Shown one piece after another: positions 47,679 through 55,995 of a DNA stretch of 64,000 bases. Under the pieces are notes generated by a model. That model searched no databases. It was not told where the DNA came from and worked only from the letters and a program-made list of their open reading frames with translations. Where the stretch lies: positions 124,001 through 188,000 of the forward strand of contig NZ_CP120640.1 of NCBI RefSeq assembly GCF_029537235.1. Reading direction: 5' to 3'. Position numbers and translations under genes: made by a program. The stretch is from Rhizobium sp. 32-5/1 (GTDB lineage Bacteria > Pseudomonadota > Alphaproteobacteria > Rhizobiales > Rhizobiaceae). Every line of letters begins with the position of its first letter. Position 1 is the first letter of the stretch.

Positions 47679-48519
47679 CCAATGCCGAAGTGCTCGCGCA
47701 TAACATCAGAACACCGTTAGAAGTGGTTTTCGGGAGAGGGGATTGGGAGCACTTTCGGATCAAAGCGCAAACACCAATGACCTCTCGCCGGATCTACGCA
47801 GTCGCTGATATCCATGGCTATGATGCTCATCTCAACTCTATGGTGAGAAGGATTCGGGAAGATATGGCAGAATTTCCGAGTGCAAACCCCATAATTATAT
47901 TTCTCGGCGACTATATTGACCGTGGCCCAAATTCCAAGCTCGTGGTTGAAATGCTTTGTGAACTGCGCAAGAGCAGTAATTTTGACTGTGTTTTATTGAG
48001 GGGCAACCATGAGCAGTGGCTTATCGATTTTGCGCAAGACAGTACCGTTCTTCCTCTCTGGGGCCGAAAAGGAGGACTACAGACTTTGCTCTCTTATGGG
48101 GTGCCTTTGTCGCAAATTGAAGCCGGCATCGAGAGCCCCTTGATTGCTGAAGATGTCCGTCGTCAATTCTTAAACCACCTGCCAACGGAACACATGGCGT
48201 TCTTTCGTTCTTTACCGAGCCACTTTGAACTTGATGACTACTTTTTGCCCACGCGGGCGTCGATCCAGATCTCCCACTCGATCAACAGACCGATCATGAT
48301 CTGACTTGGATTCGATACAAATTCTTGGAGTCAAGAAAAGATTTTGGGAAAGTGGTGGTCCACGGACATACCCCCGCTCAAAAAGTAGAAAGCCTGCCGA
48401 ACAGAATCAACGTTGATACGGAAATTTACACCCGCGGAGTTCTCAATTGCGTAATCCTAGAGGGAGAAACTCGCTACCTCCTCACCGTTAAAAGTGATTA
48501 TCCAACACAAGTCGCTTGA
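47675..48519 (+). CDS. PP-type metallophosphoesterase, frameshifted
   Basis: Calcineurin-like phosphatase of about 281 residues, similar to bacterial PP1-like serine/threonine phosphatases. Metal motifs in order are AVADIHGYDAH, FLGDYIDRGP, LRGNHEQW, FFAHAGVD and VVVHGHTP. The last two are split by a frameshift at the TTTTT run 48242-48246; one more T gives DDYFFAHAGVDPDLPLDQQ and continues to TGA 48519. The start overlaps the phosphodiesterase stop as ATGA. It could remove the phosphate left by the upstream phosphodiesterase. A protein-phosphatase role is also possible. Confidence 0.87.
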
Positions 48520-48520
48520 T

Positions 48521-48576
48521 GCGTTGGAGCGTTGGAGCGTTGGAGCGTTGGAGCGTTGGAGCGTTGGAGCGTTGGA
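48521..48576. repeat. Octanucleotide tandem repeat (GCGTTGGA)
   Basis: Seven perfect head-to-tail copies of the 8-base unit GCGTTGGA start two bases after the metallophosphatase stop. The repeat is in the intergenic region, so copy-number slippage would not shift a reading frame. Confidence 0.95.
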
Positions 48577-48661
48577 TAATCTGCGTCTACGACCACCACG
48601 GATCAAGCCCGCCTTCGGTTGAGTTTGAAACACCTAAAATTTCCATAAGGTGTCTTATCGG

Positions 48662-48677
48662 GTATGTTATAACATAC
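48662..48677. promoter_or_regulatory. Perfect 16-bp palindrome, candidate operator for MFS gene
   Basis: GTATGTTATAACATAC is its own reverse complement and lies 144 bases before the MFS start. A TATGTTATAAC core recurs at about 62004-62014, upstream of the CoA-transferase gene. It is typical of sites bound by TetR, MarR or GntR dimers. Confidence 0.5.
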
Positions 48678-48820
48678 TATCGAGCCATCGCGGAGATTTA
48701 TGGCATTTTATGCAGAGTTCCTGCGGCGAATGAGTGGAAAACGGCGAAATCCGCCCTCCGGTGACGGGTACTCTGCTGGGTCCCAGGGACATTCTAGGGG
48801 TCTGAAAGAGACACGACGAA

Positions 48821-50464
48821 ATGCAGCATTCCGATCCGCAATCCGGTGTTTCGACCACCTTGGCTCCTCTCCGGAATCCCGCGTTTCGCGCGATCTGGAC
48901 GGCCTCGCAAATATCCAGTCTCGGATGGCTCGTGCAAACCGTGGCCATCAGTTGGCTGATGGTGACCATTTCGGCGTCCGACCTGATGGTTGCCCTGGTG
49001 CAGGCCGCGTCGACATTGCCGGTATTTTTCCTGTCGATCCTCGCCGGCGCCATTGCCGACAATTTTAGCCGCCGCTGGGTGATGTTTGCAGGACACTGCC
49101 TGTTGGTGCTGGCATCGACGACGCTGGTGATTTCTGTGGGACTGGGATTTATCAGTCCCTGGCTCATCCTCGGACTGGGTTTCCTCGCCGGCGGCGGCTT
49201 CGCTTTGAATGATCCTGCCTGGCACGCTTCCATTGGCGATATCCTGCACAAGCGCGACATTCCGGCTGCGGTGACGCTGACGTCTGTCGGATACAACATC
49301 GTGCGCAGCGTTGGTCCGGCCTTGGGTGGCGTAATCTTGGCTTTCTTCGGACCGCTCACCGCTTTCGCCATCGCCGCGCTGTGCGATCTGACGCCGCTTG
49401 GTGCCATCTGGCGCACCAAATGGCACGTGCGCGCTTCGCCTCTCCCACGTGAAAGAATGACCACGGCGATCCACGACGGTCTGCGCTTCACGGCAATGTC
49501 CTTCGAGATCAGATCAGCGGTCGTCCGGGCGACCCTGTTCGGCTTGGCCAGCATCTCTATCCTTGCACTGCTGCCTCTCGTCGTCCGCGACCATTTGCAA
49601 AGCGGGCCGATCGTCTACGGTATCCTGTTGGCCGGCTTTGGCGGCGGTGCTTTCGTGGCCGGCGTGTGCAACAGCTTCCTCCGGCGGATCATGTCTCAAA
49701 ACAAGCTGGTGGCGGTCGCCTCTGTTGCCTGTGCGGCATGCTGCCTTTCCCTTGCTCTGACATCGTCAGTCGCCGTGGCGGCTTTTGCGCTGGCACTCGG
49801 CGGTGCCGGATGGCTGATTACGTGGACTGGCATCGACGTCGCGGTGCAGTTGGCCAGTCCAAGATGGGTTGTCGGCCGCACGCTCTCTATCTATTACGCC
49901 TTGAGTGCCGGCGGCATGGCGGCCGGCAGTTGGGTCTGGGGAACCGTCGCCCAGAACTACTCCCTGACCTGGGCCCTGGAGGGCGCGTCAGGAGCTCTGC
50001 TGCTGGTCGCGGCAGCGGGACTACTGTTCCCCGTGCGTCCATGGGAAGAAGCGGACCAGGAGAGTTCGGATTTCCATCCGCCCGACTTGGCACTCGATCT
50101 GAAGCCCAGGAGTGGCCCGATCGGTGTCAAGATCGAGTATTCCATATCCGAAGAGAACACCGAGGCGTTTCTGGGTTGCATGCGCGCAAGGCGGCACGTT
50201 CAAAGCCGTGCCGGTGCACGGAACTGGACCCTCCAGCGCAACCTGCAAATGCCGTCAATTTGGACGGAGACATTCCGCACGCCCACGTGGATGGATTTCC
50301 TTCGCCTGAACCATCGGCTCACGGCCGCGGATAAGGACCTTGGCGAGCAGTTCCGGGTCCTCCATGATGGAGAGCGTCCGCCGCAGACGGTGCTTTCGAT
50401 CGAGCGCACGACCGAAGCAGCCCGCACCCGACCCGTCGAAGTCGTTTCACGGGCGCTGAGATGA
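48821..50464 (+). CDS. MFS exporter (EntS/MFS_3 type) with C-terminal soluble domain
   Basis: Membrane transporter of 547 residues. About twelve hydrophobic segments cover the first 410 residues, with NPAFRAIWTASQISSLGWL, LLVLASTTLVISVGLGFI, GPALGGVILAFFGPL and YALSAGGMAAGSWVWG. About 130 residues follow, beginning near IGVKIEYSISEENTEAF, which resemble the small ferredoxin-like soluble domain fused to such proteins. The family is similar to enterobactin exporter EntS. It has no partner genes next to it, so its substrate is unknown. It is read in the same direction as the flanking genes. Confidence 0.88.
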   Translation: MQHSDPQSGVSTTLAPLRNPAFRAIWTASQISSLGWLVQTVAISWLMVTISASDLMVALVQAASTLPVFFLSILAGAIADNFSRRWVMFAGHCLLVLASTTLVISVGLGFISPWLILGLGFLAGGGFALNDPAWHASIGDILHKRDIPAAVTLTSVGYNIVRSVGPALGGVILAFFGPLTAFAIAALCDLTPLGAIWRTKWHVRASPLPRERMTTAIHDGLRFTAMSFEIRSAVVRATLFGLASISILALLPLVVRDHLQSGPIVYGILLAGFGGGAFVAGVCNSFLRRIMSQNKLVAVASVACAACCLSLALTSSVAVAAFALALGGAGWLITWTGIDVAVQLASPRWVVGRTLSIYYALSAGGMAAGSWVWGTVAQNYSLTWALEGASGALLLVAAAGLLFPVRPWEEADQESSDFHPPDLALDLKPRSGPIGVKIEYSISEENTEAFLGCMRARRHVQSRAGARNWTLQRNLQMPSIWTETFRTPTWMDFLRLNHRLTAADKDLGEQFRVLHDGERPPQTVLSIERTTEAARTRPVEVVSRALR

Positions 50465-51374
50465 TGTCCACATGAACCAATCACTCAACGAACAGGTATG
50501 CTTGCAACGGGCTCCCAGGCCCAAGAGTTTGACGAACATCGCCTCGACCAAGGCCGATCAGACTTCGGCTGCATCAGATCCTGACCTGCGAATGGCATTA
50601 CCCCATGCCACGCAGGGCCACTCGGCTGCCGTTTACCCACTTCCAACAGCAGCCGCTTTTTCTCGGTGCGTTCAGGCAGCGCTGAGCTCAACCAAATCTT
50701 CTTTCCCGTCCGCCTCCCAAGGCAAGGTGGCTGTCGTCGGACCAGTTTCGACGGCAGCCACGTCTCACCGCATTGCGGGACGGAAACATGTGAAGGCGAC
50801 CGAAGCACCCAACCGGAGCCTTCGATGACAACAGCGACCACGTCTCCGTCCAGCTTTCGGCTTTGTGCAGTCTCTGTCGACGGATCTTTCGGAGGGCAGA
50901 CGAACAAAGACCAAAAACGTGAACAGGCTGTCGCGATGACCCTAGCATCCATACGATGCCCACCTGGTCGCGCTCGCTATCTGCGCTGGACTTATCTAAT
51001 CGGCCGCGTCAGTTGACCGAAACCTTGCGAACATAGTTCAGAATGACGACCAACGTATTCACCTCGCTCATCTGTGTGTGCATTCAGATCTCCCGGCTAC
51101 CTCCCATCAAGATAAGTTCGCCACCAATCCGACGATGTCAGAAATCCGGATGGCTTCCGTGCCCGCGAAAGCGTCCTGCGCGTAACTCCAAAAGACTTCC
51201 AAAGTTCGAACGTCAAATAACGGCTTGACTTCAATCCGCTTAACCAAGTAACTAGATAGTGCATTACGTGACGCGTTTCTCGACGGCGACCAGCAAGCAA
51301 CTGGCTGAGTTGGGCCGGGCAGGGGATTGATTAACAGCGCAGCAGGTAGGGCTTTGTGGGAAGAGGAGGAAACC
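50465..51374. other. Long intergenic region upstream of the ribose-type importer
   Basis: About 900 bases without a convincing gene. It contains the second copy of the hairpin repeat (50729-50759). Several open frames occur on both strands, but none has protein-like sequence. The right end (about 51220-51370) should carry the promoter of the binding-protein operon. It resembles decayed sequence between unrelated units. Confidence 0.5.
50729..50759 (+). repeat. Dispersed palindromic element, copy 2
   Basis: Hairpin with 11-base arms (GGCTGTCGTCG and CGACGGCAGCC) and a 9-base loop, the same design as 14979-15009 in the same orientation. The loops differ, but the arms and the preceding CTCCC..GGCAA block are conserved. 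Confidence 0.55.
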
Positions 51375-52487
51375 ATGTCCACATTCATCAAGGATTTTAT
51401 CGAACGGGAAACCGTCAGTCGCCGTAACTTTTTGTTTGCGACTGCCGCAGGACTGACGACAGCCGTGGTGCCCGGCATACTGGGCGGCGGCAGCGCCCGC
51501 GCCGCGCTGAACGATCCGGCTATTGCCTGGTCTTATAGAGACCGCGCCAGCGCTTATTGGAACTCGGTCGTTTCGGGCGGGGAAACGTTCGTCGAGTCGC
51601 TCGGCAAGCCCAAATCGGCGCTTGTCTCTCTGATTAACGAGGGTTCTTCTGAAAAGTCGCTTGCCGACATCAAGGCGTTCTTGTCCAAGAACAATGGCAA
51701 CTGCGCCATTGCCTGCGATGCAAATGACAGCCCGAATGCCCGCCCGGTCGCGGAAGCTGTGAAGGCTGCCGGTGGATACGTGTCCACGATCTGGAACAAG
51801 ACAGACGATGCCCATCCGTGGGATTTCGGCGACAACTGGGTCAGCCACATGACCTGGTCGGATGAAAAGCCGGCCGAAGAAACCGCGCGCATTCTGTTCA
51901 AAGCCATGGGCGGCAAGGGCGGCGTTGTGCATCTCGGGGGCATTGCGGCCAACAACCCGGCGATCGAGCGCCTGAACGGCCTTAAGAATGCGCTGAAGGA
52001 TTTTCCAGATATTGAATTGCTCGATGTGCAGCCGGCTGACTGGGACACCACTAAGGCAGCGCAGGTCATGGCCGGCTTCCTCACCAAATATGGCGACACG
52101 ATCACCGGCGTTCATTGCGCAAACGACAATATCGCCTATGGCGTCATTGAAGCGCTGAAGGCTGAAGGCATCGATAACATGCCGATCGTCGCTTATGACG
52201 GCAATCCTGAAGCCGTCCAGATGGTGATGGATGGCAAGCTGCTGGCTACCGTCTTCACCAATCCCCATTGGGGCGGCGGCATCACGGCGGCGCTCGCCTA
52301 TCATGCCGCAATTGGTACCTTCAAACCTTCCGAAGAGCCGAAAGAACACCGCGAATTCTATGGCCCGACCGTTCTAGTCACGGCCACGGACGCAGCGGAG
52401 TTCAAGGCCAAGTATCTGGACAACGTGCCGACATACGACTGGAAGGATTTCTGGGGTCCGTCCAACGGTGGCATCAAATACAAGTAA
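51375..52487 (+). CDS. Sugar ABC transporter solute-binding protein (RbsB-like)
   Basis: Periplasmic-binding-protein-4 family protein of 370 residues. The N-terminus ETVSRRNFLFATAAG has a twin-arginine motif and is followed by cleavage near GGGSARAA, so Tat export is likely. The mature part includes GVHCANDNIAYGVIEAL and PIVAYDGNPEAVQMV, which form the hinge and ligand region of ribose/galactose-type binders. GAGGAGGAAACC lies upstream. It is the first gene of a plus-strand operon reaching 60194. Confidence 0.92.
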   Translation: MSTFIKDFIERETVSRRNFLFATAAGLTTAVVPGILGGGSARAALNDPAIAWSYRDRASAYWNSVVSGGETFVESLGKPKSALVSLINEGSSEKSLADIKAFLSKNNGNCAIACDANDSPNARPVAEAVKAAGGYVSTIWNKTDDAHPWDFGDNWVSHMTWSDEKPAEETARILFKAMGGKGGVVHLGGIAANNPAIERLNGLKNALKDFPDIELLDVQPADWDTTKAAQVMAGFLTKYGDTITGVHCANDNIAYGVIEALKAEGIDNMPIVAYDGNPEAVQMVMDGKLLATVFTNPHWGGGITAALAYHAAIGTFKPSEEPKEHREFYGPTVLVTATDAAEFKAKYLDNVPTYDWKDFWGPSNGGIKYK

Positions 52488-52503
52488 GCCGAGATGTTCG
52501 AAA

Positions 52504-52528
52504 GGGGCGGCAACCTGGTTGCCGCCCC
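52504..52528 (+). other. Strong hairpin after the RbsB-like gene
   Basis: Perfect 11-base arms (GGGGCGGCAAC and GTTGCCGCCCC) with a CTG loop lie 17 bases after the binding-protein stop. The following sequence has no T tract, so it probably protects the upstream message or causes partial termination before the permease gene. Confidence 0.75.
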
Positions 52529-52558
52529 TAGCGTGCACCACCGTCAGAGGAGGACGGA

Positions 52559-53523
52559 GTGAATTTGAATTTCAACCGAGAAACCGTGATCAGATGGGCG
52601 CCGCTGCTGGTGCTCCTCACGCTGGTGATACTGTTCACCGCCATCAATCCCGCCTTCTTGACCCAGCGGAACTTTGCACGCATCGCAATTGCCGCCGCAC
52701 CGGCGGTGATGGTGGCAATCGGCGTAACCTTCATCATCATCATGGGCTCCATTGATCTATCCATGGAGGGCGCGGTCTCGCTGACTGCCGTGCTCTTCTG
52801 CATCGCCTTCCTGCATTTCGGCGGAACGCTTGCTGCGGGCGGCTGGGTCGCGATCCCCTGATCCTCGTGGTTGGTGGTCTCGTGGGACTGGTCAATGGTC
52901 TCGTGCATGTGCGGCTGCGGATCCCCTCCTTTATGGCCAGTCTCGCCATGGGTTTCATCGCCACCGGCGCCGTCGTCCTGATCACCGGCGGCGACATCGT
53001 CAAGATTAACGACGATACGTTTCGCATGCTGCTGACATGGCGCATCGCGGGTTTCCCGCTGATGATCTACGTCGTGGTGGCGCTGTCCGTCCTTGCCTGG
53101 TTCATCCAAGCCTATACGCGGCTTGGCCGAAATTTCTATGCAGTGGGCGGGGGTGAAGAGCTTGCCCATGCCTCCGGCCTCAATGTCCGCCGCGTGCGGA
53201 TCCTCGGCTTCGTGGTTGCCGGCGTCTTCTACTCGGTCGCGGGTATCCTGCAGGTGGCCAAGCTCGGCCAGGCCGAATCTGTGACCGGGGCAAATTTCAT
53301 GTTTCTCTCAATCACCTCGGTGGTAGTCGGTGGCGTTGCGTTGTGGGGCGGCATCGGCGGCGTGTGGAATGCCGTGATTGGCGTCATCATCGTCAACGTC
53401 ATCAGCAACGGGATGATCGTCATTGGCCTGCCCGATTACCTGCAAGACGGAATGCTCGGCATTCTCGTCATCGTCGCCGTCATCCTTTCAACGGACCGCC
53501 GCGCGGTCAGCTTCGTGAAGTGA
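52559..53523 (+). CDS. Sugar ABC transporter permease 1 (RbsC-like), frameshifted
   Basis: Permease of about 321 residues of the ribose/galactose (BPD_transp_2) family, with segments LLVLLTLVILFTAINPAFL, GVTFIIIMGSIDLSMEG (family signature region) and VNGLVHVRLRIPSFMASLA. It starts at GTG 52559, with GGAGG upstream. The frame breaks at the CCCC run 52855-52858; one more C joins GGWVAIPLILVVGGLVGL. This is the only such break in the right-hand 15 kb. The second half is intact, ending VSFVK. Confidence 0.88.
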
Positions 53524-53532
53524 GGGGACGCC

Positions 53533-55038
53533 ATGTACGAGTTGAAGGCGGTCGATAAGAAATTCCCCGGGGTTCACGCCCTGAAGTCCGTGGACTTCCA
53601 CGTGAAGCGCGGCGAGATAGTTGGGCTGGTCGGTGAAAATGGCGCCGGCAAATCCACCCTGATGAAGGTCATTTATGGTGCTTATCTGCCGGATGGCGGC
53701 ACCGTGTCGATCAACGGCAAACCAGTGCGTCTCCAGAACCCCAGGCAGGCGATGGAAATGGGCATCGGTATGGTGTTCCAGGAGCAATCGCTCATCGCCA
53801 ACCTGACAGTGATGGAGAATATCTTCCTCGGTTATGAAGCACAGTTCGTCCGTTTCGGCGTGATCAACTGGAAAGCCATGGCCGACGCGGCGCGCAAGCA
53901 ACTGGCGAAGGTGAAGCTGGATATCGATCCTGCCATGGTGACCTCGCAGCTTTCCTTCGCGCAGCGACAGCTTGTGGAGCTCGCCAAGGTCTTGACGCTG
54001 GAGGAGCGGGTGCAAGGTGACCTCGTGATCTTGCTCGATGAGCCGACAAGCGTGCTCGCGGAAGACGAAGTAAAGATGCTCTTCAGTATCATCCGGGAGC
54101 TCACGTCGCGGGCAAGCTTCATCTTTGTCAGCCACCGCATGGACGAGGTTATGGAGCTTTCCGACCGCATCTACGTGATGAAGGACGGGCAGGTCGTCGA
54201 TACCGTCGAGCGGGGCAAGTCCTCGCCTGAGGCGATCCAGCAGAAGATGGTCGGGCGCAATGTGGACAAGGAATATTACCGTGAGCACCGGCAGAAGTCA
54301 TTCGACGCGTCGGCCGAGTTGCTGAAGCTGGAAGGCGTGAGCCTCGCCGGCCGCATCAGGGATATTGCGCTGACGTTGCATCGTGGCGAAGTGCTTTGCC
54401 TCGTCGGCACGGAGGGCTCCGGGCGCGAGGCAATTCTGCGCACCATCTACGGCATGCTAACCCCCACCGCCGGCAAAGTGACCATCAAGGGCGAAGCCAT
54501 GGATCGCTTCACCGCCCGGGCGGCGGTAGAGCGCGGAATTGGATATGTGCCACGCGAGCGCAAGATCGAAGGCATCGTGGCTGGCATGAATGTCTATGAA
54601 AACATGACGCTCTCGCAGATGGGCAGTTATTCGAAAGGCGGCGTGCTGAACGTCGGTGCGGAAAAAGCGCTGGCGCGCGACTGGATTTCCCGGCTCGCAA
54701 TCAAGGCCCATTCCGAATACGCCGATTGCGGCAACCTGTCCGGCGGAAACCAGCAGAAAGTGGTGCTGGCGAAATGGCGGTCCGGCGGATCGGACATCAT
54801 GCTGCTCGATCACCCGACCCGTGGCCTTGATATCGGGGCGAAGGAAGATGTCTACGAGATGATCCGGGACATGAGCGACGACGGGGCGGGGGTGGTGCTT
54901 GTTGCAGACACCTTGGAAGAAGCGATCGGGCTCTCCCACACGATCCTCGTGATCAAGGATGGCGAGATTCAAAAGCGCTTTGCCTGCGAGCCGGGCGCCA
55001 AGCCCACGCTCTTCGACCTCCTCCATTACATGATTTGA
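53533..55038 (+). CDS. Sugar ABC transporter ATPase, two-domain (RbsA-like)
   Basis: Duplicated ATPase of 501 residues. Domain 1 has Walker A GENGAGKSTLMK, a degenerate signature (LSFAQRQLVELAKVL) and Walker B VILLDEPTS. Domain 2 has a degenerate Walker A (GTEGSGREAIL, no lysine), a proper signature LSGGNQQKVVLAKW and Walker B MLLDHPTRGLD, in which the catalytic glutamate is His. A degenerate second site is normal for this family. It follows the first permease gene by nine bases, and a second permease gene follows. Confidence 0.92.
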   Translation: MYELKAVDKKFPGVHALKSVDFHVKRGEIVGLVGENGAGKSTLMKVIYGAYLPDGGTVSINGKPVRLQNPRQAMEMGIGMVFQEQSLIANLTVMENIFLGYEAQFVRFGVINWKAMADAARKQLAKVKLDIDPAMVTSQLSFAQRQLVELAKVLTLEERVQGDLVILLDEPTSVLAEDEVKMLFSIIRELTSRASFIFVSHRMDEVMELSDRIYVMKDGQVVDTVERGKSSPEAIQQKMVGRNVDKEYYREHRQKSFDASAELLKLEGVSLAGRIRDIALTLHRGEVLCLVGTEGSGREAILRTIYGMLTPTAGKVTIKGEAMDRFTARAAVERGIGYVPRERKIEGIVAGMNVYENMTLSQMGSYSKGGVLNVGAEKALARDWISRLAIKAHSEYADCGNLSGGNQQKVVLAKWRSGGSDIMLLDHPTRGLDIGAKEDVYEMIRDMSDDGAGVVLVADTLEEAIGLSHTILVIKDGEIQKRFACEPGAKPTLFDLLHYMI

Positions 55039-55046
55039 GAACAGAA

Positions 55047-55988
55047 ATGTCGATACATCAATTGAAGTCTCATTTCCCTTGGATCACGCTTCTGGTGCTG
55101 GTTGCAATCGTGGGCATCAACGACCCGAACTTCCTCAAGCCCGTGAACCTGCTGTCGCTGGCGGGGGATATCGTGCCCCTGTTCATTATGGCGCTGGGCC
55201 TGACTTTCGCGATCTATATCGGCGGGATCGATCTTTCGGCCCAGTCCATGGCCAACATGATCACAGTGGTGGCGTCCGTCTACCTGGCGTCGTTCGGCCC
55301 GTGGGTGGCTCTGCTTTGCGTTGCTGCGGGCTTTGCGCTCGGCATGGTGTCCGGCTATGTCACCACAAAGCTGCTGGTACCCTCGTTCATATCGACGCTT
55401 GCCGTAGGTGGTGTCTGCTTCTCCATGGCGAAATGGCTTTCCGGAAACCGAGCGCTGAACATGGAAGCGGCCCAGCGCGATTCTACATTCGGCTGGATGA
55501 TCGGTCATACCGGCATGATCCCGAATGAACTGTTCATCGCCGCGGCACTTCTTGCGCTCTGCATCTTCATCGAGAGACGCACAACGCTCGGCCGTGCGCT
55601 TAAGGCGGTCGGCGCCGGTGAGCTGGCGGCGGCGGCGTCGGGCGTCAACGTGGCGCGCTACAAGATCCTCGCATTTGCGATTTCAGGCGCATTGGCAGCC
55701 GTTGCCGGTCTGCTCTTTGCCGTGAAGCTCTCAGGTGGGGCACCGACCATTGCCAATGGCTTTCTTCTGCCGGCGATCGTCGCGGTGCTTGTCGGGGGAA
55801 CGCCCCTGACAGGTGGTGTTGGAGGCGTCATCAACACGGCCATAGGCACGCTTCTGGTAGCCGTCATCCGCGCATCGATGCTCTATTTCGGCATCGAGGC
55901 GACCCAGCAACAGATGGTCTTCGGCCTGGTCCTTATCGTGGCGATTGCGCTGACGATCGACCGTTCCAAGCTCCGTATCGTGAAGTGA
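55047..55988 (+). CDS. Sugar ABC transporter permease 2 (RbsC-like)
   Basis: Permease of 313 residues with the segment LTFAIYIGGIDLSAQSMANM (family signature) and ten or so hydrophobic stretches such as FGPWVALLCVAAGFALGMVSG and AFAISGALAAVAGLLFAVKL. ATG 55047 is used; the TTG at 55035 lies inside the ATPase stop. It forms a heterodimer with permease 1. The frame is intact, and the next gene begins seven bases later. Confidence 0.92.
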   Translation: MSIHQLKSHFPWITLLVLVAIVGINDPNFLKPVNLLSLAGDIVPLFIMALGLTFAIYIGGIDLSAQSMANMITVVASVYLASFGPWVALLCVAAGFALGMVSGYVTTKLLVPSFISTLAVGGVCFSMAKWLSGNRALNMEAAQRDSTFGWMIGHTGMIPNELFIAAALLALCIFIERRTTLGRALKAVGAGELAAAASGVNVARYKILAFAISGALAAVAGLLFAVKLSGGAPTIANGFLLPAIVAVLVGGTPLTGGVGGVINTAIGTLLVAVIRASMLYFGIEATQQQMVFGLVLIVAIALTIDRSKLRIVK

Positions 55989-55995
55989 GGTGGTA

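Larger units (their letters stand above)
48520..48820. other. Intergenic region before the MFS gene
   Basis: About 300 bases with an octanucleotide tandem repeat (48521-48576) and a 16-base palindrome (48662-48677), both listed separately. No gene is seen. The promoter of the MFS gene should lie to the right of the repeat. Confidence 0.6.

Noticed and set aside
51264..52349. A 361-codon minus-strand open frame
   Set aside because: It lies wholly antisense to the RbsB-like binding-protein gene, which has a Tat signal and sugar-binding motifs.
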